Source: Gadus chalcogrammus
Lineage: Eukaryota; Chordata; Actinopteri; Gadiformes; Gadidae
Length of the DNA: 64,000 nucleotides
Direction of reading: 5' to 3'
NCBI RefSeq assembly: GCF_026213295.1
Contig: NC_079428.1
Location: forward strand, 7,597,013 to 7,661,012
The notes under the pieces are model-generated. The model saw only the letters and a list, made by a program, of their open reading frames with translations, was not told where the DNA came from and searched no databases. This document shows positions 28,691 through 39,697 of this stretch, piece after piece. Position 1 is the stretch's first letter. The number at the start of each line of letters is the position of its first letter. The position numbers and the translations under genes are program-made.

Positions 28691-28711
28691 TGACGTCACG
28701 AAACGACGTCA
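28691..28711 (+). promoter_or_regulatory. Paired CRE/ATF-type sites upstream of zcchc4
   Basis: A perfect palindromic TGACGTCA (28691-28698) is followed five bases later by CGACGTCA (28704-28711), a 7/8 match. They lie about 95-115 bp upstream of the zcchc4 ATG in a locally CpG-containing stretch. Paired CREB/ATF sites at this distance are typical of housekeeping promoters; occupancy is inferred. Confidence 0.5.
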
Positions 28712-28804
28712 TATCTCCGCGACGCTCCCCCATGCTTCCAGCTCGAGCAATCTGCATGCTGCTGAACTCACATTATCCCTCCCTACACATTTCATTTCTA
28801 AAAC

Positions 28805-31800
28805 ATGGTCGATGAGGACAAAACCGATGAAAGCTTCGGAATAGAAGTCATCCTCCCAGACGACGGGAAGAAAGGCCCACCATGTCCGCACGGTAAGGAG
28901 GTTTTTAGCCCCCTACTAGGTGTACTTTTCTTCATGTGGCCAATACAGTACGTTCCCATGTGGTGACATGTATTGCGATTGCTTGTCTTTTTCTTCTACC
29001 AGGTCCCACCTTGCTCTTCGAGAAGGTGGGTGGTGGGAGCAAGGCAGGCAGACGGTTCTATGCCTGCTCGGCTTGCAGAGATCGGAAAGAATGCAACTTC
29101 TTCCAATGGGAAGATGATAAGGTAGGTGCCTGCTAGGACTCGAATCGAATCATAGCCCGGTTCTGTAACCATCGCTTTACGACGTGGCCATTGTTATGGT
29201 TGACGTTGATATTTAAATTGATTGTTCCTCAGGTTACCGAGGCCAGAAGCTTGGCAAGAGAGGTAGAGAATCGGTCCAAAGCCCCCCCTTTCAGCCAGCA
29301 GCAGTACCGTGTCAGGTATGAAACAATCCTTACCCCCTAGTCCTAACTGGGTGTATACCATACTCTCAATCATGGAATGTCTGCTCTACCTGTTGGCCTC
29401 CTTGAGCAAGTTGCCCAAACCATTACATCAACTTTGATGGCCTATAACTGCTCCTAAATGATATATCTATCTGTTAGCATTATTTGTAATAAAATGTGTA
29501 TGGTTATGTTGATGACCGTTATGGAGCAGCATCAAATCCACCATTCAATTCAATTAAAAAAATCTTTGTTGGCATGAGAAACAAACGTATACCTTGCCAA
29601 AGCAGGTGAACCATAAAGAAGTCAGAATAAAAAACGTTAAACAAAGAATATGCATATACATATCAGATATTACACTATTAAATACTCTATATATACTATA
29701 TATAAAAGGTAAAATGTGGGATATTTTAAAAACTCTCCTCCTCTCTGTCCTTCTCTCTCTCCTCCTCTCTGTCCTTCTCTCTCCCAGGTTCAGGAAGATC
29801 GCTGCGCAGGACGACAAGCTCTTCTGCAAGGACTGCCAGCTGCTGCTGCTCACGGAGGAGCACCTGGCCCACGGCGCCCACAAGATCATCCGGGTCAACG
29901 TGTCCCAGCTGCGGCGGCCCACCGCCCTGCTGCGGCCCCTGGAGAACAAGAAGAGCAACGCCCAGTACCTGTTCACCGACCGCAGCTCCCACTTCCTGCT
30001 GGACGCCGTCGCCGCGCTGGGCTACAGGAAGGTGCTGTGTGTCGGAACGCCAAGGTAAAAGCGCAGGCGGTGAAGACGATGTACAAGTATTTTTTTTTTA
30101 GAGATGGTTTATTTTGGGATGTTTATGGCTTATTCGTTAGCGCTTGGGACGTTTCAGAAATTGAAGGCGTTTTACTATTGGATGTTGTCATTTGATTATG
30201 ATTAGTATGTGGATTAAGGAATACGTCAGGTCTGGTGTTATACCTTGAATTACCATATTATACATTAATGACTCCCGGTTGGACAGCTTTCTAGCAGACA
30301 AGAAGCCGGATCTTTACAGATCCATGGCGCCATGGAATCGCACTCTAGCCACTTACTTTGAGTGGTTACAGAGTGCGAGAGGTTTTTAGTTGGTCGATAC
30401 GGTCCGCAGATCAATGCGGGTCCTCTTCTTCTTCCTTATCATCCAGTTACGACTAAGAACAATCGGTGGAACATTGTTTATCTACGCAATTTTTAACCAA
30501 CTATTGATATGAAGGAAACTTGGATGCGTATCATTAGTATGTAAAATTAGGTTATTGAACCACCGTTTAGTTTTTCCAAACCAGTGTAATTTGAACTTCA
30601 TGTTTAATAACTTGTATATTTGTGGTCCAGACTCCAGGAGCTGATCAAGATGCGTAACCTGGAGGGGGGTCATGAGGTCATGGAGAGCCTCCTGTTAGAC
30701 ATCGACTTCAGGTCAGTCTGCTCTCCGCTACCGTTTAGTCACCTGGACGACGCTTTTCATCAGGGAACTCAAATAAACCCAATCAGCCACTGCAACGTTC
30801 CTCAAAAGCGTCCCTCGACCATCCGTCGTAAAAAACAACAACAACCAGATTGAGGGTTATTCTTTTATTCTTCTTTTTACTCGGGTGAATCGAAACCGAC
30901 TAATCCAAATCCAGCACCCAAGTGCTACAGGGAGGTATACAGGCCGGTCGACGAAGAGCTTGGTCTCCGTGAAGACGGGAGGGCCTCTGCAGTTAACAGG
31001 CAGTTTGATGGCTCATTCCTCCCATCGCGACGCCTCAATCAACACCTCTGCCATCGCCGTCACACAAGCAGTAAACAGGGCTGTACATATTAAGCAATAC
31101 AACAGAACGGACCGCGTCGCAACGACATCGCTGAGCAGTCGAGTGGCGCCCTTTCTGCGGCCGTCACAGCGCGGCCAGGTCGCAGATCTCCACGTGATTG
31201 GCCCACGGCCGGGCGGTGGCCCCCTGAGGCTCCAGGAGGCGCACGGCGGGGAACAGCGGCTCGATGAACTGGTGGCGCGCCCGGTCGAACACGGGCGTCA
31301 TGGCGGCCGAGAAGGCCTGCAGCAGCTCCATGCTCCCGGCGTCGTAGAACAGCAGCTGGCCCTTGTCGTGGTTGACCCACACCCCCACCCGGCCCACCGG
31401 CCGCGCCCGGACACCCAGCGCCACGCTGCGGTCGTTGTGCCAGGCGGCCAGCTGGCCCTCGCGCCACTCCACGCACCACGAGTGGCGGTTGCGCCCCAGC
31501 TTGGCTCCCTTGTCCCGCCCCTTCCTCGGTAGGCAGGCGTAGGCCACGCCCACAGCCCAGCCCCCATCGCCGTCGCCGTCGCCGTCGCAGCAGCGCACGT
31601 CCACCTCCCAGTAGCTCTGGCCGGTCGCCAGAGCGACGGAGGCCAGCGCGCAGAACACGCGGTCGAAGCGCAGCGGGTGCTGGTCGGGTGGCGCCGCCGC
31701 GCCGGGGGCCTGGAGGCCCAGCCCGCGGCCGTCCCCCGTCACCGAGAGGGAGGGGTGGCAGGTCTGTCGGTCGAAGGTCACCGCCACGGAATCTGTAACG

Positions 31801-34800
31801 AAGGGTCGCAAAGTTGAACGCACGCAACGGGGGGTAGAACTCACCGCAATGGCATTTAGAGCGCTGCCAATGCTCCGCGCACGACTGGCTACAGCTGGTT
31901 AGCTTAGCTCAGAGGCTAGTGGTAACCGGGGCACGGCTTCACCCTCCTACCCAGCAGCAGGGCCTTCCTGGGCAGCTGGGCCCGCAGCTCCCTGGAGACG
32001 CCGTGCAGGGCCCTGAGGAGCCTCTTGAAGCGGCCCTCATTCAGACGGATCTTTGCCTCCGACGCATCGGGCTTCTTGAACCTTGAGCGAGACGCGGAGA
32101 ACAGCAGGTTTTTGAGGCGGGCCAACGACGAGGGCTGTGGCGGTGTGTATCGAGGTGAAGGAAAGGAGAACATACCTTTGGTTTTCAGGAGGGCCCGGCT
32201 GAAAAGAGACAAACCGTGTTATGGATTGAGTTAAAAATTACACTGATTATCCTCAGATGTGACTGAGGATCATCCACAGGGAGGTGGATGATGGGAGAAA
32301 TACTGTCTTACACAAGAGATCGAATCATGTAACCGAATATGCCAGTGAATTATTCCTCACTCATTGCACGTGTTTTATGTTTTGCACACGCATCACGACG
32401 TGTGGCTCTGGAGGTAGAGCGGGTTGACTGGTAACAGGAAGGTTCCTGGTTCGACCCCCGGCCCTAGCTGAGGTTAGAAAAGCGCTACAGAAACGCAGTC
32501 CGTTCACCAGCTACCGTTGTGCCTCCACACAACGCAGCAGATCTGCGCCTTAACCCCCCCCCCCCTCATAACAACTGCGTCTTCGCACATTTTTTTCAAT
32601 ACGTGATTAATTCCCTGCCGCGACACCCACCTCCACGTCGCCCTGGGGCCCGGCGTCCTCGCCCTCCCCGCTGCTCCGCAGTGCCCGCTGGGCGGCGCCG
32701 GCAGCCCGGCCCACCTGGCCCAGGTGCTGCTCCCAGCCGCGGGTCACCTGGTCCAGCCGTTCCCCGGTGCGCCGCAGGTCCTGCTCCAGGGAGTCCAGGG
32801 TCACACGCTCGTCCGCCCGCAGCGACGCGCGCATCTCCTCAAAGTGCTCCCGCACCTGCTGCTTCATCAGCTCGGCACTCCTCTTCGTCAGCGCAGGGTG
32901 GGAGGAGGAGGAGGAGGTAGAGCGAGACGGAAAACAAAATGGGGTGGGGGGACAACGAATACATTGAGTGAATGGTGGAAACGCCATTTTCTTTTCTTTT
33001 TTGAGAGGTTGGAAGGGAATTTGTGTTTGGATCAAACAGTAGTTTAGTTAAAGAGGGACCTGTAGATCTTTAATCAACAGGACCTGTAGTTCTTTAATTA
33101 GAACTACATCCCCCAGCACACCAAACCTCACCACCTCTTTTATACTCTAATCAATCTGAGTAGTGGCTCTACTCGGTTGTACTTGTCACAAGTAATTCCC
33201 CATGTTGTTTTTGTATCCACTTGGGTGATTTAGCGTCTCAGTCTAACATTAGCTCTGTGGCGAATAACTTGATCCTCTCTATGGGGATATGCGCTGTAGT
33301 AGCGTGGAAGGCTAGCGGTGCTCACGGATAGGTCGGCCTTGCGTTTCTTCAGTGACTTGATGTGGGCCTCGGCTTTAGACCTCTCTGCCTGGAGCTCATG
33401 GACCCGCGCCGCCAGGTCGTCCTACAGGAGAAGGGGGTGCAGCAGGGTTGGCTTATATAAAGATCTAGCAGTAGAGGTTTGGGATCTTGACATTCATCCT
33501 TATGACTGGGATTTGAATATACTAACTTGTAACTATATCAAACCATAATTTTAAAAAGTGGTTTGGTTAATAAATTATTAAAAAGTAGACTACTGTTGAG
33601 GGTTGTATGGCCTTGGCCAGCTTCCGTAGCAGTTTTGGGGAACGGGGGAAAGGCTGAACCGCTTGTTCGCTGTTGGAGTCGATAGACGAAAGGCAAAGTG
33701 CTTCTAGTTGCAGTACACCAATGTCCCCAGCAGAGGGGGCCGCCCCTCCACCCTGAATGGTCGGGGACGATTTTAGGTCCATTTCTGCAGAAAGAAAAGT
33801 TGCTTCGGTTTGAGGGAAATAACCATGTCGGACTCTGTTGCATGGCTGTTTTATTTTTTTCGACAATCTTTCAATATCTATGTAAATCAAACATTAGTAT
33901 GCATGCATTTTTCGTTTTTAAAGAACAAACCAATTTTTCAGGTTAAAAAAGTTAATGCTTCAAAAAAAGTTTTATTAAGTGGGGGTACTTTACTTCCCAA
34001 AAATGCAAGATGCATTCAATCTCACTGGAAGGAAGTATAACGTATCCATTCAACAGTCATCAGTCACATTATTTTAATAAAAACCTCAATGATGCAACAA
34101 AATATAGTATTGTACTTAACCCATATTCAAACTTGGTGTAGATCTTTTATTAGCCCTCAATGCAGAAAATCGATTGATATTTGCAACTTGCCTGTCGCAG
34201 TGTACCGTCCTTCCTCGTGTGCCGTCTTTTACCGTGTGTATTGATTGTGCAAGAGCGTTCTGCAGCTAGGGTGTGTCTGTTCCACAAGACAAGACGTGCT
34301 AAGAAGTCTTGGAAATGTAAAGAGGCATCACATGATCTCCTCTTCTGATTTATTTGTTGAGACTTGAGCTGCATTTTTCAGCCCAAACGCCGCTGAACGC
34401 TGTAGATGAGGAACAAACCGATCCTCATCCTCATCGTCATCCGCTTATCCGGGGTCGGGTCGCGGGGGGAGCAGCTCAAGCAGGGGGCCCCAGACTTCCC
34501 TTTCCCGGGCCACATTGACCAGCTCTGACGGGGGGATCCCGAGGCGTTCCCAGGCCAGTGTTGAGATATAATCTCTCCACCTAGTCCTGGGTCTTCCCCG
34601 AGGTCTCCTCCCCACTGGACGTGCCTGAAACACCTCCCAAGGAAGGCGCCCAGTGGGCATCCTTACCAGATGCCCGAACCACCTCAGCTGACTCCTTTCT
34701 AAGTAAAGGAGCAGCGGCTCTAATCCGAGTTCCTCACGGATGGCTGAGCTTCTCACCCTATCCCTAAGGGAGACGCCAGCCACCCTTCTGAGAAAACTCA

Positions 34801-35429
34801 TCTCGGCCGCTTGTACCCGCGATCTCGTCCTTTCGGTCATCACCCAGCCCTCATGACCATAGGTGAGGATAGGAACGAAGATCGACCGGTAGATCGAGAG
34901 CTTTGCCTTGCGGCTCAGCTCTCTTTTCGTTACAACGGTGCGGTAAAGCGAACGCAATACCGCCCCCGCTGCTCCGATTCTCCGGCCAATCTCACGCTCC
35001 ATAGTACCCTCACTCGCGAACAAGACCCCGAGGTACTTGAACTCCTTCACTTGGGCTAAGGACTCATTTCCTACCCGGAGTAAGCAATCCACCGGTTTCC
35101 TGCTAAGAGTCATGGCCTCAGATTTAGCGGTGCTGATCCTCATCCCAGCCGCTTCACACTCGGCCGCCAGCCGATCCAGTGAGTGCTGAAGGTCACAGAC
35201 CGATGATCCAATGAGGACCACATCATCTGCAAAAAGCAGTGACGAGATCCTCAGACCACCGAACTGCAACCCCTCCCCACCACGACTACGCCTCGATATC
35301 CTGTCCATGTATATCACAAACCGATAAAAAGCTTAATTAACCCGACTATGCAACATTAGCTTCAGATACTTACTGAATAATGTTACAATATAGCGTTAGT
35401 TGTATAACTGTTTAATAATATGGATGAAA

Positions 35430-35460
<31 letters not shown>

Positions 35461-38400
35461 GCACAACATGGTAAGTATCGACAGATTTAAAGTCAGGAAA
35501 TTCCTTTTTGAATACATTTGAAAAAAAAGGTGACATCGCTCACACCGGCGACACTTATCCAACCACAATCTGTTGCGCTGTCTCTCGACCCAGATACGCC
35601 CAGTTCTACAGCAAGGATGAGTTCTGCCTCTACAACATGTTCAACCACCACTTCTTCGACGGCGAGGTAGGCCTCTCCAACCCCCCCCCCCCTTTTTCTC
35701 TTTGACCTTCGACCTGTCTCTCTCGTGTGGTCTTAAACTCTTCCCTTCGATCCGGTGCTCCTGTCCCAACCCAGGCGTCCAATCAGGTGCTGGAGGCGTT
35801 CCTCACAGAGGCAGAGGGGCAGAAGGTGGTGATGGTGGCCGACCCGCCGTTCGGGGGACTGGTGAAGCCACTGGCCAGCAGCTTCTCTCAGATCACCCAG
35901 ACCTGGAAGAGAATGCAGAGCCCTGGTAACAACGTCCCCCCTCCCCCAAACCCAAATACATTTCATTTTATTTTAATGAAATTTCACATAAATGTGTTCT
36001 TCACTGAATTAGTGCTTTTTATTTGACAAAATCGGCTCTAGATTTATTTAGTTTGTGTCTTTTTATTTTTATACAAGTAAATGTATTTCAAACCCTTTTT
36101 TGATGCTTCCTCACCGTGTGTGTCTGTGTCTGTCTGTGTGTGTGTTCGTCCAGACGGGGCCAGTGCGGACCTGTCCATGATCTGGACCTTCCCTTACTTC
36201 TTCGAGCCCCGCATCCTGGAGTGCCTGCCCTCCCTGGTCATGCTAGACTACCAGGTAACCCACCCGGTCCCGTCACAGTAACATCAAACCCACGCGCCCC
36301 ACCGGGGCGGCGTGTGGCTCTGGAGGTAGAGCGGGTCGACTGGTAACCGGAAGGCCGCTGGTTCGAATCCCCGGCTCCTCCTAGCTGAGTGTGGAGGTGT
36401 CCCAGAGAGAGACGCCTCACCCTGACTGCTCCTGACCAGCTGGCTGTCGCCCTGCGTGGTTGACCGCGCCGTGGGTGTGTGAATGGGGGAATTTGAGGCA
36501 TTACTGGGACTCGCTTTGAGTGGCCAGTGGTAAGAGAAGCGCTTTATAAAGCAGACCATAACCGGGTCATCCCGCTCCCTACAGGTGGACTACGACAACC
36601 ACCCCATGTACAAGCAGGGCAAGTCGGGCCGGAAGGGGACCCCCGTACGGCTCTTCACCAACATCCCCCCCAGAGACGTGGTCCTGCCCAAGGACGACGG
36701 CTACAAGTAGGCACTCCGTATAATCTGGGGGATGGGCGGGGGTGGCTCATGACTAGGGATGTGGGATCATTAATATTTATTGATATCGATACCATTTTCG
36801 ATACTCCTTAACGATCCGAGTCTTTATCGATACCACTATCGATACTTTTCTATTAATAGGTGGAAATACGAAGCGTTTTTTAGTGATGAGGTAAATATAT
36901 AGGAAATAAATAATCGCATTTTTAATTAAATATGTAATTCTGAATAAATATTGACATCAGTAGTTTTAGTTTTATAAACTGAAATGATTAGAGCACTATA
37001 CCACTGTATTAGTAATACAGAAACATGATTAATACAGTATTACTCATGTTTCTCACCGAAAACTCAATTTACTGTTTCTTTATGTTACATTGGAACGCAT
37101 CATGAATAACCTAACAGTCGTTACTGAGCCAACCTCAACACATCATCAAGCGGCACATCTGAAACTTTATTTACTTTTTAAGATAACTAACTTGTATGCT
37201 GCTGATAAAACACAGATTACACAATTGGATTACTATTTTTAACTGACGGGGACTAGCGACAATGTCTGTGTGTGCGATTACCGCTCGTAGTTTGTGTGAA
37301 TGATTAAGACGGGCCCGTCTGTGGTGCGACAGGAGAAGGAGGAGACAGTCTTTTCAACTCGGGGACAGTTGAAGGTACTGCATTTGGTCTTTGATGCACA
37401 ATGCTAATGTGCTTGGCCATTGAGGTTGTGTTCCCCCCTTTACAATAAATGAGTTTTTCCGCCCATTCAGCCATCCTCGCGAGCAAAGTTAACTGCCAGA
37501 CTTCACTTGTTTTACTTGTATATACTACCTGTTTGCTTACAATTCCATTCAAATACATTGGTGGGCACGCTGCAGTGATTGGATTGATTTGATTTAAATG
37601 CCGTGACACGACTCGGGACGACGGGACGCGATAGTGGTATCTACAACGATGGGACTCGATAGTGGTGTCTATAAGCCCGAACGTTTCGGACGTTTTTCGG
37701 ATTTCGAAAAAAATGGAGCCGGGTCCTTGATAGGACCGGGTTTGATCCCCATCCCTATGTATGACTCCTCCTTTTTCCTCTAATCTTTCCCCCCACGTAC
37801 GTGTGAGTGTGTCATACTTCATTTTCTACTGTAAACATCTCCTCTCTTCCCTCCCCCCCCCTCCACCAGGTTGTGCTCTAAATGCGACCGCTACGTGTGT
37901 GCCCTGAACAAGCACTGCGCCAAGTGCAACGTGTGTCCGTCCAAGGTACGGCCCTGCGTCACTCAGCCGCAGACACGCGGTGACGCGCGTCTCAATCTTG
38001 GGCGCGGGGCCTTTTGCAAAATCGACCACACCGGTGATCGGATGGCGCTTGGTCGTTAAACACCCTTTATTGTCTTCGTCTTCGCAGGACGGCCGCGAGT
38101 GGAAGCACTGCTCGGCGTGCGAGAAATGCGTGAAGCCATGTGAGTGTTTACACGGCGATCACGTGACTTCTCAAGTAAAAACTTTATACATAAAACACAC
38201 GGCAGCAGTTCGGGGAAAAAACAATTCTCGACATGAATGGATGCATCCCATTTCTAAAGGAAAACAGAACGCATCATATATCAATGATTTGAACCCCGTG
38301 TTGCTCACCCCCCCCCCCCCCCCCCCCCCCCCAGCGTGGAGGCATTGCCAGACGTGCGGCCGCTGCGCCCTCCCGGACCACCCCTGCACCACAGAGTCGG

Positions 38401-39333
38401 GCGTGGCCGCCGGCTGCTTCAACTGCGGCAGCCTGGAGCACAAGCGCAGGGGCTGCCCCGAGAAGGACGGCCGCCGCTTCAAGATGTAGGTCCACCCCCC
38501 CGCACCACGGCCACAGCAGCGTCTGGGCATCGGCCCGGTGCCGGCTGCGTTCGATCAAAGGGCTTAGCAGGCCATACAATGTATGGCACCCCCCTGACCC
38601 TAGTCCCCAGAGGGCAAGAGAAAACTCCCTGAATTAGCAAGGAAGAAATCTTCGAGGAGGAACTCAGAATGGGGGGGATCCATCTTGCCAGGGGGAGTGC
38701 AATCGGGGACATAAGTGACATACATGAATACATCTATACAGGCAGAACATTTTAAATGTTCTGCCCCCCCCGTGTCACGTCAACATGTACCAAGGGGGCA
38801 GTATAGCATTTCCGGCCCCAAAATCCATAATATGATGAAAAAAGCAATTTATCATTGTGACGGTTATGTTGCAAAATCGTTGAAATGCACCGGTAAAGGA
38901 TTGTGCAACACGCACAACAGAAAATACGGTTTTGCATAGCAGAAGCTGAGCGTAATGCAGCTGTAGTGAAAAATGGTGTAGGCCTTTTTAACCTGATATT
39001 CGTTTCCTGTAGTGGGGAGCTCGGCATGGCTGGACTTGTTTTTGCAGGAACTCGCAGTCTTTCAAAAGCAACCGTTAACTGTTTCCTGGTCCTTTTTATT
39101 AGAAACTCATCGGCTATTAAGCTAGCTGCAGTGAGCCAACAACATGATTACTAATTGTCTGCGGGTCTGTCCGTGTGTTTGTTAGGAGCGGGGGCAAGCC
39201 GGGGAAGAAGAACAAGAACAACGGCAACAAGAAGAAGAAGCCCGGTCAGCAGGTTGGACTGAAGCACAAGGCCAGTCACCGCTCAGGGGCCGCACGACGC
39301 ACCAGAAAGGCCGCGCCCCCCAAGAGGAAATGA
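28805..39333 (+). CDS. zcchc4: zcchc4: 28S rRNA N6-adenosine methyltransferase (complete, 13 exons)
   Basis: Exons: 28805-28892, 29003-29121, 29233-29315, 29788-30054, 30631-30711, 35594-35666, 35775-35925, 36154-36254, 36585-36706, 37870-37945, 38088-38139, 38335-38485, 39186-39333. All borders are GT..AG and phases agree through 503 codons plus TGA; the human protein is about 513 residues. The N-terminal GRF-type zinc finger uses C27, H29, C51 and C60 ([18 protein letters not shown]). A Rossmann methyltransferase core follows, with VLCVGTPR (motif I region) and the catalytic DPPFGG at 260-265, the D-P-P-F signature of N6-adenine methyltransferases. A Cys/His-rich treble-clef region precedes a perfect CX2CX4HX4C knuckle at 432-445 (CFNC....H....C). 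The tail is Lys/Arg-rich. In mammals the enzyme places m6A on 28S rRNA in the nucleolus and affects translation. Intron 5 (4.9 kb) holds an antisense TRIM-like gene and a Rex3 insertion, and intron 9 a hAT remnant. All key residues look intact. Confidence 0.96.
29545..29720. mobile_element. Possible LINE 3'-end remnant in zcchc4 intron 3
   Basis: The motif tctttgttggcatgagaaacaaacgtataccttgccaaagcagg resembles a common fish LINE tail read in antisense (ttattggcatgacaaac...ttgccaaagc). Only the tail is seen and the assignment is from memory. Confidence 0.3.
30864..30869 (-). terminator. AATAAA polyadenylation signal for the nested TRIM-like gene
   Basis: AATAAA on the minus strand lies about 295 bp after the TRIM-like stop codon. 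It sits about 150 bp beyond the zcchc4 exon 5 donor, so the antisense transcript would stay entirely within intron 5. Use is inferred. Confidence 0.45.
31164..33782 (-). CDS. TRIM-class coiled-coil/PRY-SPRY protein nested antisense in zcchc4 intron 5
   Basis: Minus-strand exons in transcript order: 33594-33782, 33326-33421 (96 bp), 32631-32882 (252 bp), 32176-32198 (23 bp), 31951-32081 (131 bp), 31164-31792. All have GT..AG borders and the phases close to 439 codons plus stop. The 96 bp / about 230-250 bp / 23 bp / short / SPRY exon ladder is characteristic of vertebrate TRIM genes. The 96- and 252-bp exons encode an amphipathic coiled coil ([38 protein letters not shown]). The last exon is a full PRY-SPRY domain: [59 protein letters not shown]. 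No RING or B-box Cys/His pattern is seen in the first exon, which begins [10 protein letters not shown], nor up to 35.6 kb. It therefore resembles RING-less TRIM14/16-type proteins, which act as SPRY-based adaptors, often in antiviral signalling; role here is unknown. The first-exon choice is the weakest part. Confidence 0.72.
32397..32515 (+). mobile_element. tRNA-derived SINE, family A, internally deleted copy
   Basis: The head matches the 36306 copy (gtgtggctctggaggtagagcgg...ggttcgacccccgg). The sequence then jumps to the tail (agaaaagcgctacagaaacgcagtcc), missing most of the body. It lies in the intron between the 23-bp and coiled-coil exons of the antisense TRIM-like gene. Confidence 0.78.
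34423..35315 (-). mobile_element. Rex3/RTE-clade non-LTR retrotransposon, 5'-truncated, with target-site duplication
   Basis: The minus strand has an uninterrupted reading frame of about 290 codons (35317-34445) for the C-terminal half of a reverse transcriptase: [14 protein letters not shown] (F-A-D-D catalytic box), [13 protein letters not shown], the RTE thumb, then [10 protein letters not shown] and [11 protein letters not shown], ending LLPPRPDPG. After the stop come GATGA-type repeats, the known 3' end of fish Rex3 elements. Both sides carry the same 10-mer acaaaccgat (34413-34422 and 35316-35325), a target-site duplication that fixes the ends. The intact frame and perfect duplication indicate a recent insertion. 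It lies in zcchc4 intron 5, upstream of the antisense TRIM-like gene and in that gene's orientation. Loss of the endonuclease and most of the RT makes it non-autonomous. Confidence 0.9.
35431..35458. repeat. (GT)14 microsatellite in zcchc4 intron 5
   Basis: Short pure GT tract about 135 bp upstream of exon 6. Confidence 0.93.
36306..36558 (+). mobile_element. tRNA-derived SINE, family A, in zcchc4 intron 8
   Basis: It begins with a tRNA-like head, GTGGCTCTGGAGGTAGAGCGG (A box) and TGGTTCGAATCCC (B box) at spacing fitting a pol III promoter. A tRNA-unrelated body follows (ctcctcctagctgagtgtggaggtgtccc...) and ends in agaagcgctttataaa. It is closely related to the copies at 6641-6867 and 32397-32515, which defines the family within this window. 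It ends about 26 bp before the exon 9 acceptor. Confidence 0.85.
36754..37757 (-). mobile_element. hAT-superfamily DNA transposon remnant in zcchc4 intron 9
   Basis: About 1 kb is bounded by imperfect terminal inverted repeats: tagggatgtgggatca at the left and, reverse-complemented at the right, tagggatggggatcaa. The flanking 8-mers ctcatgac and tgtatgac share their last five bases, like a decayed 8-bp hAT target duplication. On the minus strand, at about 37350-37500, is a damaged BED zinc finger (SEVWQ...[21 protein letters not shown]), typical of the N terminus of hAT/ZBED transposases. The expected first Cys pair is gone (W in place of C) and no catalytic domain follows, so it is dead and internally deleted. 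Confidence 0.7.
38308..38332 (+). repeat. Poly(C) tract forming the zcchc4 exon 12 polypyrimidine tract
   Basis: About 24 consecutive C bases end directly in the AG of the exon 12 acceptor (exon starts 38335). The splice-site pyrimidine tract is therefore pure C with no U. Confidence 0.93.
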
Positions 39334-39691
39334 CCGCCTAACAACGTCCCTGTCCTGTCTGCCATCTTTAGACCGCCCTCTCTTCTGGTTGGCTGAAATA
39401 GTGTCGGACCATTGCGTTGCCTGTGACGTTACCTGGCAGTAAGTGTTTGGTGATGTCCAAATACATTTGAAACAACATCTAATTGGGTCTCCTATGTCAT
39501 TGATGGTGACTTTCCAATTGTTGATAAGATGAGAACTCGCATTGAATTGCTGGTGTTTAGTGCACCTGATTGTGAGTGTGTTTTGCCATGGATATTTTTA
39601 TTAATGAACTGTAAAATATCAGTCTAAATATCTAAGTTCCTGATGTGTATACTTATTTGTATGTGTCAACATCCTTTTTTCCCAACAAAAG

Positions 39692-39697
39692 ATTAAA
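39692..39697 (+). terminator. Likely zcchc4 polyadenylation signal (ATTAAA)
   Basis: ATTAAA, the commonest variant hexamer, lies about 360 bp after the zcchc4 stop and is followed by a T/G-containing stretch. No canonical AATAAA is seen between the stop and this point. The cleavage site is inferred. Confidence 0.45.

Noticed and set aside
31090..31827. Second long minus-strand frame over the SPRY exon
   Set aside because: This off-frame reading is Arg/Gly-rich and unlike any domain. The correct frame gives WEVDV, WCVEW and the other SPRY motifs.
33784..35600. Search for a RING/B-box exon for the nested TRIM-like gene
   Set aside because: No C-x2-C / C-x-H zinc pattern on the minus strand in this interval; only the Rex3 insertion and AT-rich sequence.
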